This document shows, piece by piece, positions 16,436 to 24,188 of a DNA stretch of 37,512 nt. Location: the NCBI GenBank assembly GCA_900548895.1, contig URLZ01000023.1, positions 1-37,512 of the forward strand, written 5' to 3'. The translations under genes were made by a program, and so were the position numbers. Source of the DNA: an uncultured Akkermansia sp. GTDB taxonomy: Bacteria > Verrucomicrobiota > Verrucomicrobiia > Verrucomicrobiales > Akkermansiaceae. The notes beneath the pieces were generated by a model. That model was not told where the DNA came from. It made no database searches and saw only the letters and a list, made by a program, of their open reading frames with translations. Each line of letters starts with the position of its first letter. Position 1 is the stretch's first letter.

Positions 16436-17830
16436 ATGGATGCTGACAAGAAAAAATCGCTCGCAGCCATCTCCTCCGTCGTCTGGAGTGCCTTGCTGAC
16501 TTTGATGAAGTTCATCGTCGGCCTCATCACCGGCTCCCTCGGTATGCTCTCCGAAGCCCTGCACAGCGGCCTCGACCTGCTCGCCGCACTGGGAACCCTC
16601 TTTGCCGTCCGCATCGCGGCTCGCCCCGCGGATGATGATCACCCCTACGGGCACGGCAAGATCGAAAACCTCACCGCCCTCGGTGAAACCCTTCTCCTGC
16701 TCGCCACAGCCGCGTGGGTCATTACCGAGGCCATCGAGCGACTGCTCAACCCGGAAAGCCTGCACGTCGAAACCTCCGTCTGGGCCTTCGTCGTCATCAT
16801 CGTCTCGCTGGTGGTGGACATCAACCGCTCGGCCATGCTGCGCCGCGTGGCGAAGGAGACCAAGAGCGCCGCGCTCGAAGCCGATGCCGCACACTTCGCC
16901 ACCGACATCTGGAGCAGCTTTGCCGTCCTCCTCGGCATCACGGGTGCCGCCATCGCCGGCATGACCGTGCAGGACAGCTGGCTGCACTGGCTGCTCATGC
17001 GCGCCGACGTCTTTGCCTCACTCATCGTCGCCCTGCTGATTCTGCACGTCTGTAAAGAGCTGGGCATGCAGGCCATCAACAACCTCATGGACAAGGCCGA
17101 CGGCGAAACCGCCGGCAAGATCCGCGAACTGATGAAAGAGCGCATGCCCGCCTACCCCCTCATCAGCCTCCGCGTGCGCGAAGTCGGCAACCGCGCCTAT
17201 GCCGACATGTGCGTCGGGGCCCCCCGAGAGCTGCATGTCGACACGGCCCACGAGATTGCTGACGCCATCGAGGCCCTGCTCTCCGGCGCCATCCCCGGCG
17301 TCGAGACCATGGTGCACATCCAGCCCATGGAGATCGAAGACCTCACCCCCAACATGCTCGTGCGGCAGATCGCTCTCGCGCATCGCTTCGGCGTGCACGG
17401 CCTCGTCCTTCACGACACCCCTGAAGGTCTCATCGTCTTCACCGACCTGGAGCTGCCGGGCGACGCCGTCATGGGCGCCTGGGCCGTCCCCATTCAGGCC
17501 TTCCGCTCCGAAGTGCGCCGGCGCCTCAATGCCGCGCGCGTCGTCGTCCACGTCGAGCCCGACGTCCGCGAGCTCAAGCACTACAGCGAGCCCCTGCCCC
17601 CGGAAGCCGAGTGGAAAGACCGCGTTCGCAAGGCCATGATCGAGCTCAGCGCTCCCCTGCCCGACGCCATCGACACCTATTGCCGGGGTGATCAGCGCCT
17701 GTGCATCGTCTCCATCCCGGCGGAGAACGCCCTCAACGTCAGCGAGAGCCACCTGCGCCTCAAGCAGCTTGAAGACAAACTGAGCCGCCTGCTGCCCAAC
17801 ACCGCGCGCTTCATCGTCGCCTACAGCTGA
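16436..17830 (+). CDS. Cation diffusion facilitator (CDF) metal exporter with enlarged C-terminus
   Basis: The 464-residue protein has six membrane helices in about residues 10-215. The two transport-site motifs are HSGLD (His43, Asp47) in helix 2 and HFATD (His153, Asp157) in helix 5. HxxxD at both is the pattern linked to zinc-transporting CDFs. DDDHPYGHGKIE at about 66-77 is the usual cytoplasmic loop. Typical members are about 300 residues with one ferredoxin-like ZT_dimer domain. Here that domain (about 215-295) is followed by some 170 extra residues, containing HDTPEGLIVFTDLELPG and VHVEPD, which look like one or two further ferredoxin-like modules. The transporter probably exports Zn2+ or a similar ion against protons. 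Confidence 0.88.
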   Translation: MDADKKKSLAAISSVVWSALLTLMKFIVGLITGSLGMLSEALHSGLDLLAALGTLFAVRIAARPADDDHPYGHGKIENLTALGETLLLLATAAWVITEAIERLLNPESLHVETSVWAFVVIIVSLVVDINRSAMLRRVAKETKSAALEADAAHFATDIWSSFAVLLGITGAAIAGMTVQDSWLHWLLMRADVFASLIVALLILHVCKELGMQAINNLMDKADGETAGKIRELMKERMPAYPLISLRVREVGNRAYADMCVGAPRELHVDTAHEIADAIEALLSGAIPGVETMVHIQPMEIEDLTPNMLVRQIALAHRFGVHGLVLHDTPEGLIVFTDLELPGDAVMGAWAVPIQAFRSEVRRRLNAARVVVHVEPDVRELKHYSEPLPPEAEWKDRVRKAMIELSAPLPDAIDTYCRGDQRLCIVSIPAENALNVSESHLRLKQLEDKLSRLLPNTARFIVAYS

Positions 17831-18055
17831 GTCAGGCAAGTTCTATACGATGGCCCGGAAGTGGAGTTACCCTCCGACTACCTTGCTGACCTGTCCGATT
17901 CCGGTTCGGAACATCATCGGCCGGCCGGAGAGTCGCACTTCCCGCTCTGGCCTCAGAACCAGCGACACATCATGATGACCCTCAGATATTCGGATTCTCT
18001 CGTCGCGGATCGTGCGAACGTCCTCTGACCTTTTCACCTGTCCCTTCTCCCTGCC

Positions 18056-19123
18056 ATGAGCACCCCCAAGCGCTGCATCCTCATCACCGGCGGCGCCGGC
18101 TTCATCGGCTCGCATGTCGTGCGCCGATTCGTCACCCGCTACCCCGAGTACCGCATCATCAACCTCGATAAACTCACCTACGCGGGCAACCTCGCCAACC
18201 TCAAAGACATCGAGGACGCCCCCAACTACAGCTTCGTCAAGGCCGACATTGCAGACATCGACAGCCTGCGCGCCCTCTTTGCCCGCGAGCCCATCGACGG
18301 CGTCATCCACCTCGCGGCCGAGAGCCATGTCGACCGCTCCATCAAAGACCCCTTCACCTTCGCGCGCACCAACGTCATGGGCACCCTCTGCCTGCTGCAA
18401 GCTGCCCGGGAAGCCTGGGGCAGCAATTTCGAGGGCAAACTCTTCTACCACATCTCCACAGACGAAGTCTACGGAGCCCTGAGCCTCGGCGGAGGCTTCT
18501 TCACCGAGGAAACCCGCTACAACCCGCACAGCCCTTATTCCGCCTCCAAGGCCTCCTCCGACCACTTCGTGCGTGCCTACCACGACACCTACGGCATGCC
18601 CACGCTGGTGACCAACTGCTCGAACAACTACGGCCCCTACCAATTCCCCGAAAAGCTCATCCCGCTCTTCATCAACAACATCCGCCACGGCAAGCCCCTC
18701 CCCGTCTACGGCCGCGGCGACAACATCCGCGACTGGCTCTACGTCGAAGACCACGCCCGCGCCATCGACCTCATCTTCCACAAGGGCAAGCCCGGCGAAA
18801 CCTACAACATCGGTGGCTTCAACGAGTGGCGCAACATCGACCTCGTGCGCCTGCTCATCTCCATCGTCGACCGCCTTCTCGGACGCGAGCCCGGCACCAG
18901 CGAGCACCTTGTCACCTACGTCACCGACCGAGCCGGCCACGACCTGCGCTACGCCATCGACTCCACCAAGCTCAAGACCGAACTCGGCTGGGAGCCCTCC
19001 CTTCAGTTTGAAGAGGGGCTGGAGAAGACTGTGCGCTGGTATCTCGACAACCAGGAGTGGATGGATCACGTCACCTCCGGCGCCTACGAGCGCTACTACG
19101 AAGAGATGTACGGCAAGCGCTGA
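18056..19123 (+). CDS. rfbB: dTDP-glucose 4,6-dehydratase
   Basis: This 355-residue short-chain dehydratase/epimerase has the NAD-binding motif TGGAGFIGS at 11-19. The dehydratase catalytic triplet Thr135-Asp136-Glu137 lies in STDEVYG, and the active-site pair Tyr161/Lys165 in YSASK. NNYGPYQFPEKLIPLFI is the substrate-region signature of RmlB/RfbB. It converts dTDP-glucose to dTDP-4-keto-6-deoxyglucose for deoxysugars of surface glycans. No rmlA, rmlC or rmlD gene is nearby, so partner enzymes must lie elsewhere. The leader before ATG 18056 is C/T-rich. The 225-base upstream gap shows no clear promoter. Confidence 0.93.
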   Translation: MSTPKRCILITGGAGFIGSHVVRRFVTRYPEYRIINLDKLTYAGNLANLKDIEDAPNYSFVKADIADIDSLRALFAREPIDGVIHLAAESHVDRSIKDPFTFARTNVMGTLCLLQAAREAWGSNFEGKLFYHISTDEVYGALSLGGGFFTEETRYNPHSPYSASKASSDHFVRAYHDTYGMPTLVTNCSNNYGPYQFPEKLIPLFINNIRHGKPLPVYGRGDNIRDWLYVEDHARAIDLIFHKGKPGETYNIGGFNEWRNIDLVRLLISIVDRLLGREPGTSEHLVTYVTDRAGHDLRYAIDSTKLKTELGWEPSLQFEEGLEKTVRWYLDNQEWMDHVTSGAYERYYEEMYGKR

Positions 19124-19406
19124 AGCCCGGACGGCCTGCGGCCTTTCCGGGGCAGTGCCCCGTCAGCTTGGCTCGACCTCTCAGGACCTCCCCGCCCCCG
19201 AGCGAAGCCGACGACTTAAGTCGCGGCTTCAGCCCTCGAGAACCTCGGCACCCCAACACGGAGGGCCGGATTCTCTCGGTTGAGGGAGCGCTCCGGAAAC
19301 GAGTGGCATGCCACCTTCCCCTCTCCCGGGAAAGACCTTATCGGAATCCCCTCATCGCCGGGCGACAATTTATCTCCGGGAGGCCATTTGGAATGCGACT
19401 TTAACC
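19124..19406. other. Intergenic region with a GC-rich hairpin after rfbB
   Basis: No gene is visible in this part of the 323-base gap. An imperfect hairpin sits right after the rfbB stop at 19126-19151 (CCCGGA...GGCC-tgc-GGCC...TCCGGG). It lacks a T-run, so at best it is a weak or Rho-assisted 3' end. The murC-murB promoter begins at 19407. Confidence 0.5.
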
Positions 19407-19434
19407 TTGAAACTACCCCGTTTTGTTCTATAAT
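19407..19434 (+). promoter_or_regulatory. Consensus promoter of the murC-murB/ddl/ftsQ cluster
   Basis: The -35 box is TTGAAA (19407-19412), the spacer is 16 bases and the -10 box is a perfect TATAAT (19429-19434). The ATG at 19447 lies 12 bases downstream, so the leader is predicted at about 6 bases. An in-frame TTG at 19423 would overlap the -10 box and is rejected as start. Confidence 0.8.
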
Positions 19435-19446
19435 GAGCCGCGAACT

Positions 19447-21747
19447 ATGATTGAGCAGTTACGCAAACGCCTGCTGGACCGGGAGCACCCGGTGCGCATT
19501 CACTTGATCGGAGTGGCCGGTGCCGGCATGAGCGGGCTGGCGAGAATGCTTCTTGAAATGGGGCACCATGTCAGCGGCTGTGACCGCGTGACCAGCGAAG
19601 AGACCGAGCGGCTGCAAAAAATGGGGCTTGCCTTCTCCTGCCCCCACAACCCCGACGCCGTCCGCGACGCCGAAATCGTCATCTACTCCAGCGCCATCCG
19701 CGAAGACAACGTCGCCCTCGCCGCCGCGCGGAAAAACGGCTGCCTGTGCCTGCGCCGCGCCGAATGCCTCGCCGCCATCCTCAACAGCAAAAAGGGCGTC
19801 GTCGTCGCCGGCACCCACGGCAAAACCACCACCTCTTCCCTCACGGCCCACCTGCTGCGCGAGGGGCGCCTGCGCCCCTGCCACTACGTCGGTGCCGAAA
19901 TCCCCGTGCTCGGCGCCAACGCCCACTGGAACGAGGACAGCGAATATCTCGTGGCCGAGGGCGATGAGAGCGACGGCACCCTCGTCAACTACATCCCCGA
20001 GCACAGCATCATCCTCAACATCGAAGCCGAGCACCTCGACTTCTACCGCGACCTCGACCACATCAAGTCCGTCTTTGCCCGCCTCTGCCAGCAAACGCGC
20101 GGCAAGATCTTTTACTGCAAGAACGACCCGGGCGCCAACGACGTCTGCTCCAAATATCCCAACAGCGTCTCCTACGGCTGGCAGGACGCCGACTACACCG
20201 CCACGGAACTGACCGAAAAGCGCGGCCGCAGCCTCTTCACCATCTGTTACCGCGGCGAACCCCTCGGCCGCGTCGAGCTCGGCATCCCCGGCAAACACAA
20301 CGTCCTCAACGCCCTCGCCGCAACCGCCGCCGCCCGAGAAATCGGCTGCGACTTCGCCAGCATCGCGCGCGGCCTGAGCACCTTCGCCGGCGCCCGCCGC
20401 CGCTTCGAAACCAAATACCTCTCCCGCGACTACCGCATCGTCGACGACTACGGGCACCACCCCACCGAAATCGCCGCCACCCTGCAAACAGCGCAGAGCC
20501 TGAAGCCCAAGCGCCTCATCGTCCTCTTCCAGCCGCACCGCTACACGCGCACGAAACTGCTGCGGAACGACTTCGGGCGCGTTCTGCAGAACCTCGACCG
20601 CCTCTACGTGGCCGACGTGTACCCGGCCAGCGAAATCCCCATCCCGGGCATCAGCGGGCAAACCATTGTCGATGCCGTCCACGAGCAGGGCCCCGTTCCG
20701 GCCACCTTCCTGCCCGACCTCAGCCTCGCCCACCACGTCGTCGGCAACGAACTGCGCCGAGGCGACCTCTTCCTGACGCTCGGCGCCGGCAACGTCCACC
20801 AGGCCGGCACCAAGATCGCGGCAGACCTGCGCGTCCTTGCCGAAATGCAGCAGGAATGCGGCGGGGACGTCCCCTGCCGCCTCTACGAGCCCATGAAGAA
20901 GCACACCACCATCGGCGTCGGCGGAGAAGCCCAGTACTGGATTGAGCCCGACAGCTTTGAGACGATGCAAAGCGTCGTCAACTTCTTCAAGGAGCGCAAC
21001 ATCCCCATTCACGTCGTCGGACGCGGCTCCAACCTCATCGTGCGAGAAGGCGGTCTGCGTGGCGCCGTCATCCACCCCACCGGCGGCGCCTTCGACAAGA
21101 TTGAATTGCAGGGGAACCTCATCGTCGCCGGAGCCGGCGTCAAGCTCAAGAAACTGGCCGCCTTCGCGGCTCGCCACGGCATCGCCGGCTTTGAGTGGAT
21201 GGACGGCATCCCCGGCTGCGTCGGCGGCAGCCTGCGCATGAACGCCGGCTGCATGGGCGGCGACATGTGGAGCGTCTTCCGCTCCGCGCTGGCTCTCAAC
21301 GACGAGGCCGAAATCATCGAGTTTGAGAAAGAGAGCATGCAGCCCGCGTGCTACCGCCTCATCCCCGACTTTGAGCACAACATGGTGCTGCAGGCCACCT
21401 TCGCCGGCACCCCCGGCAACCCCGCTGACATCGACGCACGCATCGAGGCCATGCGAGAGAGGCGCCGCGACTCCCAGCCGCTGGAGTCCAGCGCGGGCTG
21501 CACCTTCGTCAACCCCCCCGAAATCCCCGCCGGCAAGCTCATCGACGAGCTCGGGCTCAAGGGCTACAGCATCGGAGGAGCCCAAGTCTCCACCCGCCAC
21601 GCCAACTTCATCATCAACACCGGCAACGCCAAGGCCACCGACGTCACCGAACTCATCGACCACATCATCCACGAAGCTAAGACGCGCCGCGGCATCACCC
21701 TGCGCACCGAAGTGCGCGTCGTCGGCGACCGCGAGGCCGAGTTCTGA
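19447..21747 (+). CDS. murC-murB: Fused UDP-MurNAc--L-alanine ligase / UDP-MurNAc dehydrogenase (MurC-MurB)
   Basis: The 766-residue protein joins two consecutive cytosolic steps of peptidoglycan precursor synthesis in reverse order of action. MurC (about 1-465) shows GVAGAGMSGLA near 22-32, the ATP motif GTHGKTTTSS near 122-131, and later DDYGHHPTEIAATL. MurB begins at about Met483 with KKHTTIGVGG, then GRGSNLIVRE (FAD site) and GIPGCVGGSLRMNAG, and ends with a type II pattern (no YxxxxR insertion). The enol-protonating serine motif SAGS reads SAGC here (Cys685). A linker of about 20 residues joins the halves. The start at 19447 follows the promoter. ddl follows after 36 bases. Confidence 0.95.
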   Translation: MIEQLRKRLLDREHPVRIHLIGVAGAGMSGLARMLLEMGHHVSGCDRVTSEETERLQKMGLAFSCPHNPDAVRDAEIVIYSSAIREDNVALAAARKNGCLCLRRAECLAAILNSKKGVVVAGTHGKTTTSSLTAHLLREGRLRPCHYVGAEIPVLGANAHWNEDSEYLVAEGDESDGTLVNYIPEHSIILNIEAEHLDFYRDLDHIKSVFARLCQQTRGKIFYCKNDPGANDVCSKYPNSVSYGWQDADYTATELTEKRGRSLFTICYRGEPLGRVELGIPGKHNVLNALAATAAAREIGCDFASIARGLSTFAGARRRFETKYLSRDYRIVDDYGHHPTEIAATLQTAQSLKPKRLIVLFQPHRYTRTKLLRNDFGRVLQNLDRLYVADVYPASEIPIPGISGQTIVDAVHEQGPVPATFLPDLSLAHHVVGNELRRGDLFLTLGAGNVHQAGTKIAADLRVLAEMQQECGGDVPCRLYEPMKKHTTIGVGGEAQYWIEPDSFETMQSVVNFFKERNIPIHVVGRGSNLIVREGGLRGAVIHPTGGAFDKIELQGNLIVAGAGVKLKKLAAFAARHGIAGFEWMDGIPGCVGGSLRMNAGCMGGDMWSVFRSALALNDEAEIIEFEKESMQPACYRLIPDFEHNMVLQATFAGTPGNPADIDARIEAMRERRRDSQPLESSAGCTFVNPPEIPAGKLIDELGLKGYSIGGAQVSTRHANFIINTGNAKATDVTELIDHIIHEAKTRRGITLRTEVRVVGDREAEF

Positions 21748-21783
21748 GCAGCCCCCTTCTCTCATCATTCATCTCGTGCGATT

Positions 21784-22728
21784 ATGAAAAAACTGACCCC
21801 CACAACGGCCATCGCCCTCCTCATGGGCGGCCCGGGCTCCGAGCGTGAAGTCTCCCTCACCTCCGGGCGAGCCGTCCTCGAGGCCCTCCGGCAGGAGGGA
21901 TTCACCAACGTCACCCCCGTCATCGTCGACAGCGAGCGCCCGGCCATCCCCGAAGGCACCGAGCTCTGCTACAACATGATTCACGGAACCTATGGAGAAG
22001 ACGGCGGGCTTCAGAGCTACCTCGAAGAGCTCGGCATCCCCTACACCGGTGCCGGCGTCGCCACCTCGCGCCGCTGCTTCGACAAGGTGCTGACCAAAAA
22101 GGCCTTTGCCGCCGCCGGCAACGTGCCCACGCCCGTGGATGAAATCATCCGCACCGGCCAGCGTCCGACGATGCCGCTGCCCTGCGTCATCAAGCCTCCC
22201 TGCGAAGGCTCCTCCGTCGGCGTGCGCATCGTGCGCCGCGAAGAAGAGCTCCAAGCTGCCCTCGAGGAAGCCGGGCGATATGGGAAAGAGATCCTCGTTG
22301 AAGAATACATCGAAGGCAAGGAACTCACCGTCGCCATCCTCGACGGCACCCCCCTGCCCGTCATCCATATCTGCCCGCGCGAAGGCTTCTACGACTACAA
22401 GAACAAATATCCAAGCCTCACCGGCGCCGTCGGCTCTGACTACATCTGCCCGGCGGACATCAGCCCCGAGGAAACGAAGCGCGTGCAGCAGGCCGCCCTC
22501 GCCGCCTACAAGGCCGCCGGCGTCGAGGTCTACGGGCGCGTCGACGTCCTTCTCACCGACGATGGTCGCCCCTACGTCCTGGAGATCAACACCATCCCGG
22601 GCATGACCTCGGCCTCCCTCTTCCCCAAGGCCGCCGCTGCCGTCGGCATCAGCTTCGGCGAACTCTGCAGCCGCATCGCCGAAATCTCCCTGCAGCAGCC
22701 GCGCGGGGGCAAGATCGGGAGCCGGTAA
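21784..22728 (+). CDS. ddl: D-alanine--D-alanine ligase
   Basis: This 314-residue ATP-grasp enzyme makes the D-Ala-D-Ala end of the peptidoglycan stem peptide in the cytosol. It has GGPGSEREVSLTSG at the N-terminus, HGTYGEDGGLQSYLE, then KPPCEGSSVGV, VEEYIEGKELTVAIL, and the metal/ligand motif LEINTIPGMTSASLFP near the end. The length is normal. It follows murC-murB by 36 bases of C/T-rich DNA and is probably cotranscribed with it. A strong hairpin 27 bases past the stop may end or process the transcript before ftsQ. Confidence 0.95.
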   Translation: MKKLTPTTAIALLMGGPGSEREVSLTSGRAVLEALRQEGFTNVTPVIVDSERPAIPEGTELCYNMIHGTYGEDGGLQSYLEELGIPYTGAGVATSRRCFDKVLTKKAFAAAGNVPTPVDEIIRTGQRPTMPLPCVIKPPCEGSSVGVRIVRREEELQAALEEAGRYGKEILVEEYIEGKELTVAILDGTPLPVIHICPREGFYDYKNKYPSLTGAVGSDYICPADISPEETKRVQQAALAAYKAAGVEVYGRVDVLLTDDGRPYVLEINTIPGMTSASLFPKAAAAVGISFGELCSRIAEISLQQPRGGKIGSR

Positions 22729-23072
22729 AGCCCGCCTGCACCCCGCAGCCGTGCGCCGTGCCGGATGAGGAAAGTTCCCTTCCGGCACGGCCTCAAGGCG
22801 GCCCGGTTCTCCCCAAAGCTCCACCCCCCCGCCTGCCCCCATCTCCTTCCGACCCGGCACTTCGCTCTCACCCTCAACTCCTCCGGATTCACCCGCTTCT
22901 CGGTCGTACGGAGCACCGACCCACCACGAAACTCCCTCATGACCTGACCTCATCGTCCGACGGAACCGAACGCCCCTCCCGCAACGACAGCGGAGCCCGC
23001 ACCCCGCCTCGATGGCACCGCAATGGGTGTCACGCTGAGCCGCAATACTGAATAGTCATAAGGCCGCCCCCT
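22729..23072. other. Gap between ddl and ftsQ with a strong hairpin
   Basis: The 344-base gap has no convincing gene. Positions 22756-22765 (CCGTGCCGGA) pair perfectly with 22781-22790 (TCCGGCACGG), and an inner AGGAA/TTCCT can extend the stem. No T-run follows, so it is either an attenuating or 3'-stabilising hairpin rather than a classic terminator. No clear promoter for ftsQ was found; CATAAG 10 bases before its ATG has no good -35 box. Confidence 0.55.
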
Positions 23073-24032
23073 ATGGAGAACCGCTACAGACCCCGCAACG
23101 AAGATCGGAACATCGTCTCGCGCCTCGAGAAGATGCTCCCCTTCTGGGAGCGTCTCTGGAGCCGCATGACCCTTCGGCGCATCCTCAGCAGCTTGAAGCG
23201 CTGGCTGCTCGTCACAGTGCTGGCCGCCGCGGCCCTCGTCGGCCTCTTCTTCGTGGTGTATTACGCCATCGACAAAGCCGCCAGCCTCAGCATCGATAAA
23301 ATCAACATCCAGTCTCGGCACGGCATGATCGACCGCGACGAGATCCTCAAGCTGCTCGGGTTAAAGGGGGCCGTCAACCTCGCCACCCTCAATGCCCACG
23401 GCATGGAGAAGCGGCTCGAAGCCTGCCCCGCCATTGAATCCGCCACCGTGCGCGCCGAGCTGCCCGACACCCTCGTCATCGAAGTCGCCGAGCGCATCCC
23501 CATCGTCTACGTCGCTATGGAAACCGACGTCGACACCGGCGTCTCGCGAGAACTCTTCATGGACCCGGAGGGCCACGTTTTCCCCGCCGACCCGAACACC
23601 TACGCGGACTTCCTCGGCGTCCCCGTCTGGTATCTCCCGCCCGGCAGTTGTGACAAGCTGGAGCCCGGCACCGTCCTTTCTCCCGAACTCATCGCTCCCA
23701 TCTGCGACATCATCCGCGCCTCCAATCTCTACGACCCAGCGACCGAGATCCCCCCGATCCGCGAGATCTTTCGCCCGAAGGACTGGGAAATCCGCCTGAT
23801 TCTCGAAGGCGGCACGGAGGTGCGCATGGCCGTCTACGACGTCACCAGCCAAATGGCGCGCCTCGCCATGGTGCTTGAACACGCACGCCGCACGAAGCGC
23901 CACATCAGCAGCGCCAACGTCATCCCGGAGCAAAATCCCGCCGTCATCTTCCTCGACAGCCGGCATCCGGCCGCCCAACCCGCTCCCTCCGAAGCCGAGG
24001 AGGAAAGCCCGAGCCGCCGCAACCGGCACTGA
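23073..24032 (+). CDS. ftsQ: FtsQ/DivIB-type cell division protein
   Basis: This 319-residue protein has a basic cytoplasmic N-terminus and a single helix at about 44-65. A POTRA domain follows at about 72-143: IDKINIQSRHGMIDRDEIL ... ACPAIESATVRAELPDTLVIEVAERIPIVYV, the classical FtsQ_1 pattern. A beta-rich FtsQ/DivIB C-domain and a charged tail follow. It links the divisome parts FtsB/L to the early ring. Its place after murC-murB and ddl agrees with the dcw cluster order. ftsA and ftsZ are not next; an ankyrin gene follows instead. A weak AAGG lies 9 bases before the ATG, one of very few Shine-Dalgarno-like words in the window. Confidence 0.88.
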   Translation: MENRYRPRNEDRNIVSRLEKMLPFWERLWSRMTLRRILSSLKRWLLVTVLAAAALVGLFFVVYYAIDKAASLSIDKINIQSRHGMIDRDEILKLLGLKGAVNLATLNAHGMEKRLEACPAIESATVRAELPDTLVIEVAERIPIVYVAMETDVDTGVSRELFMDPEGHVFPADPNTYADFLGVPVWYLPPGSCDKLEPGTVLSPELIAPICDIIRASNLYDPATEIPPIREIFRPKDWEIRLILEGGTEVRMAVYDVTSQMARLAMVLEHARRTKRHISSANVIPEQNPAVIFLDSRHPAAQPAPSEAEEESPSRRNRH

Positions 24033-24133
24033 GCAAGCCCAGCGCGAGGTCTCAGGGCACGGGGCTCTCCCCCTTTTGTCGACATTCGCGGGGCAAAAGA
24101 GCTCTTTTTCACACTGGCGGCGCCATTGACACC

Positions 24134-24163
24134 TTGACCTCGGCCGCGCTTTCTGTTTAGATA
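24134..24163 (+). promoter_or_regulatory. Possible promoter of the ankyrin gene
   Basis: TTGACC (24134-24139) is followed after 18 bases by TAGATA (24158-24163). A TTGACA at 24126-24131 overlaps the area. The -10 box is weak and its exact position uncertain. The ATG at 24189 lies 25 bases downstream, so this gene would have a real, short leader unlike its neighbours. Confidence 0.35.
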
Positions 24164-24188
24164 TACGGAGCAAAGCTCTCCCACCGCG

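Noticed and set aside
19459..21768. A 769-codon open frame on the minus strand opposite murC-murB
   Set aside because: The sense strand encodes complete MurC and MurB motifs. The antisense peptide is low-complexity and begins or ends without signals.
22759..22783. GAGGAAAGT near the ddl hairpin as a possible RNase P RNA core
   Set aside because: The rest of the RNase P consensus (GAGGAAAGTCCGGGC and its distal partners) is missing. The word is part of a simple hairpin loop.
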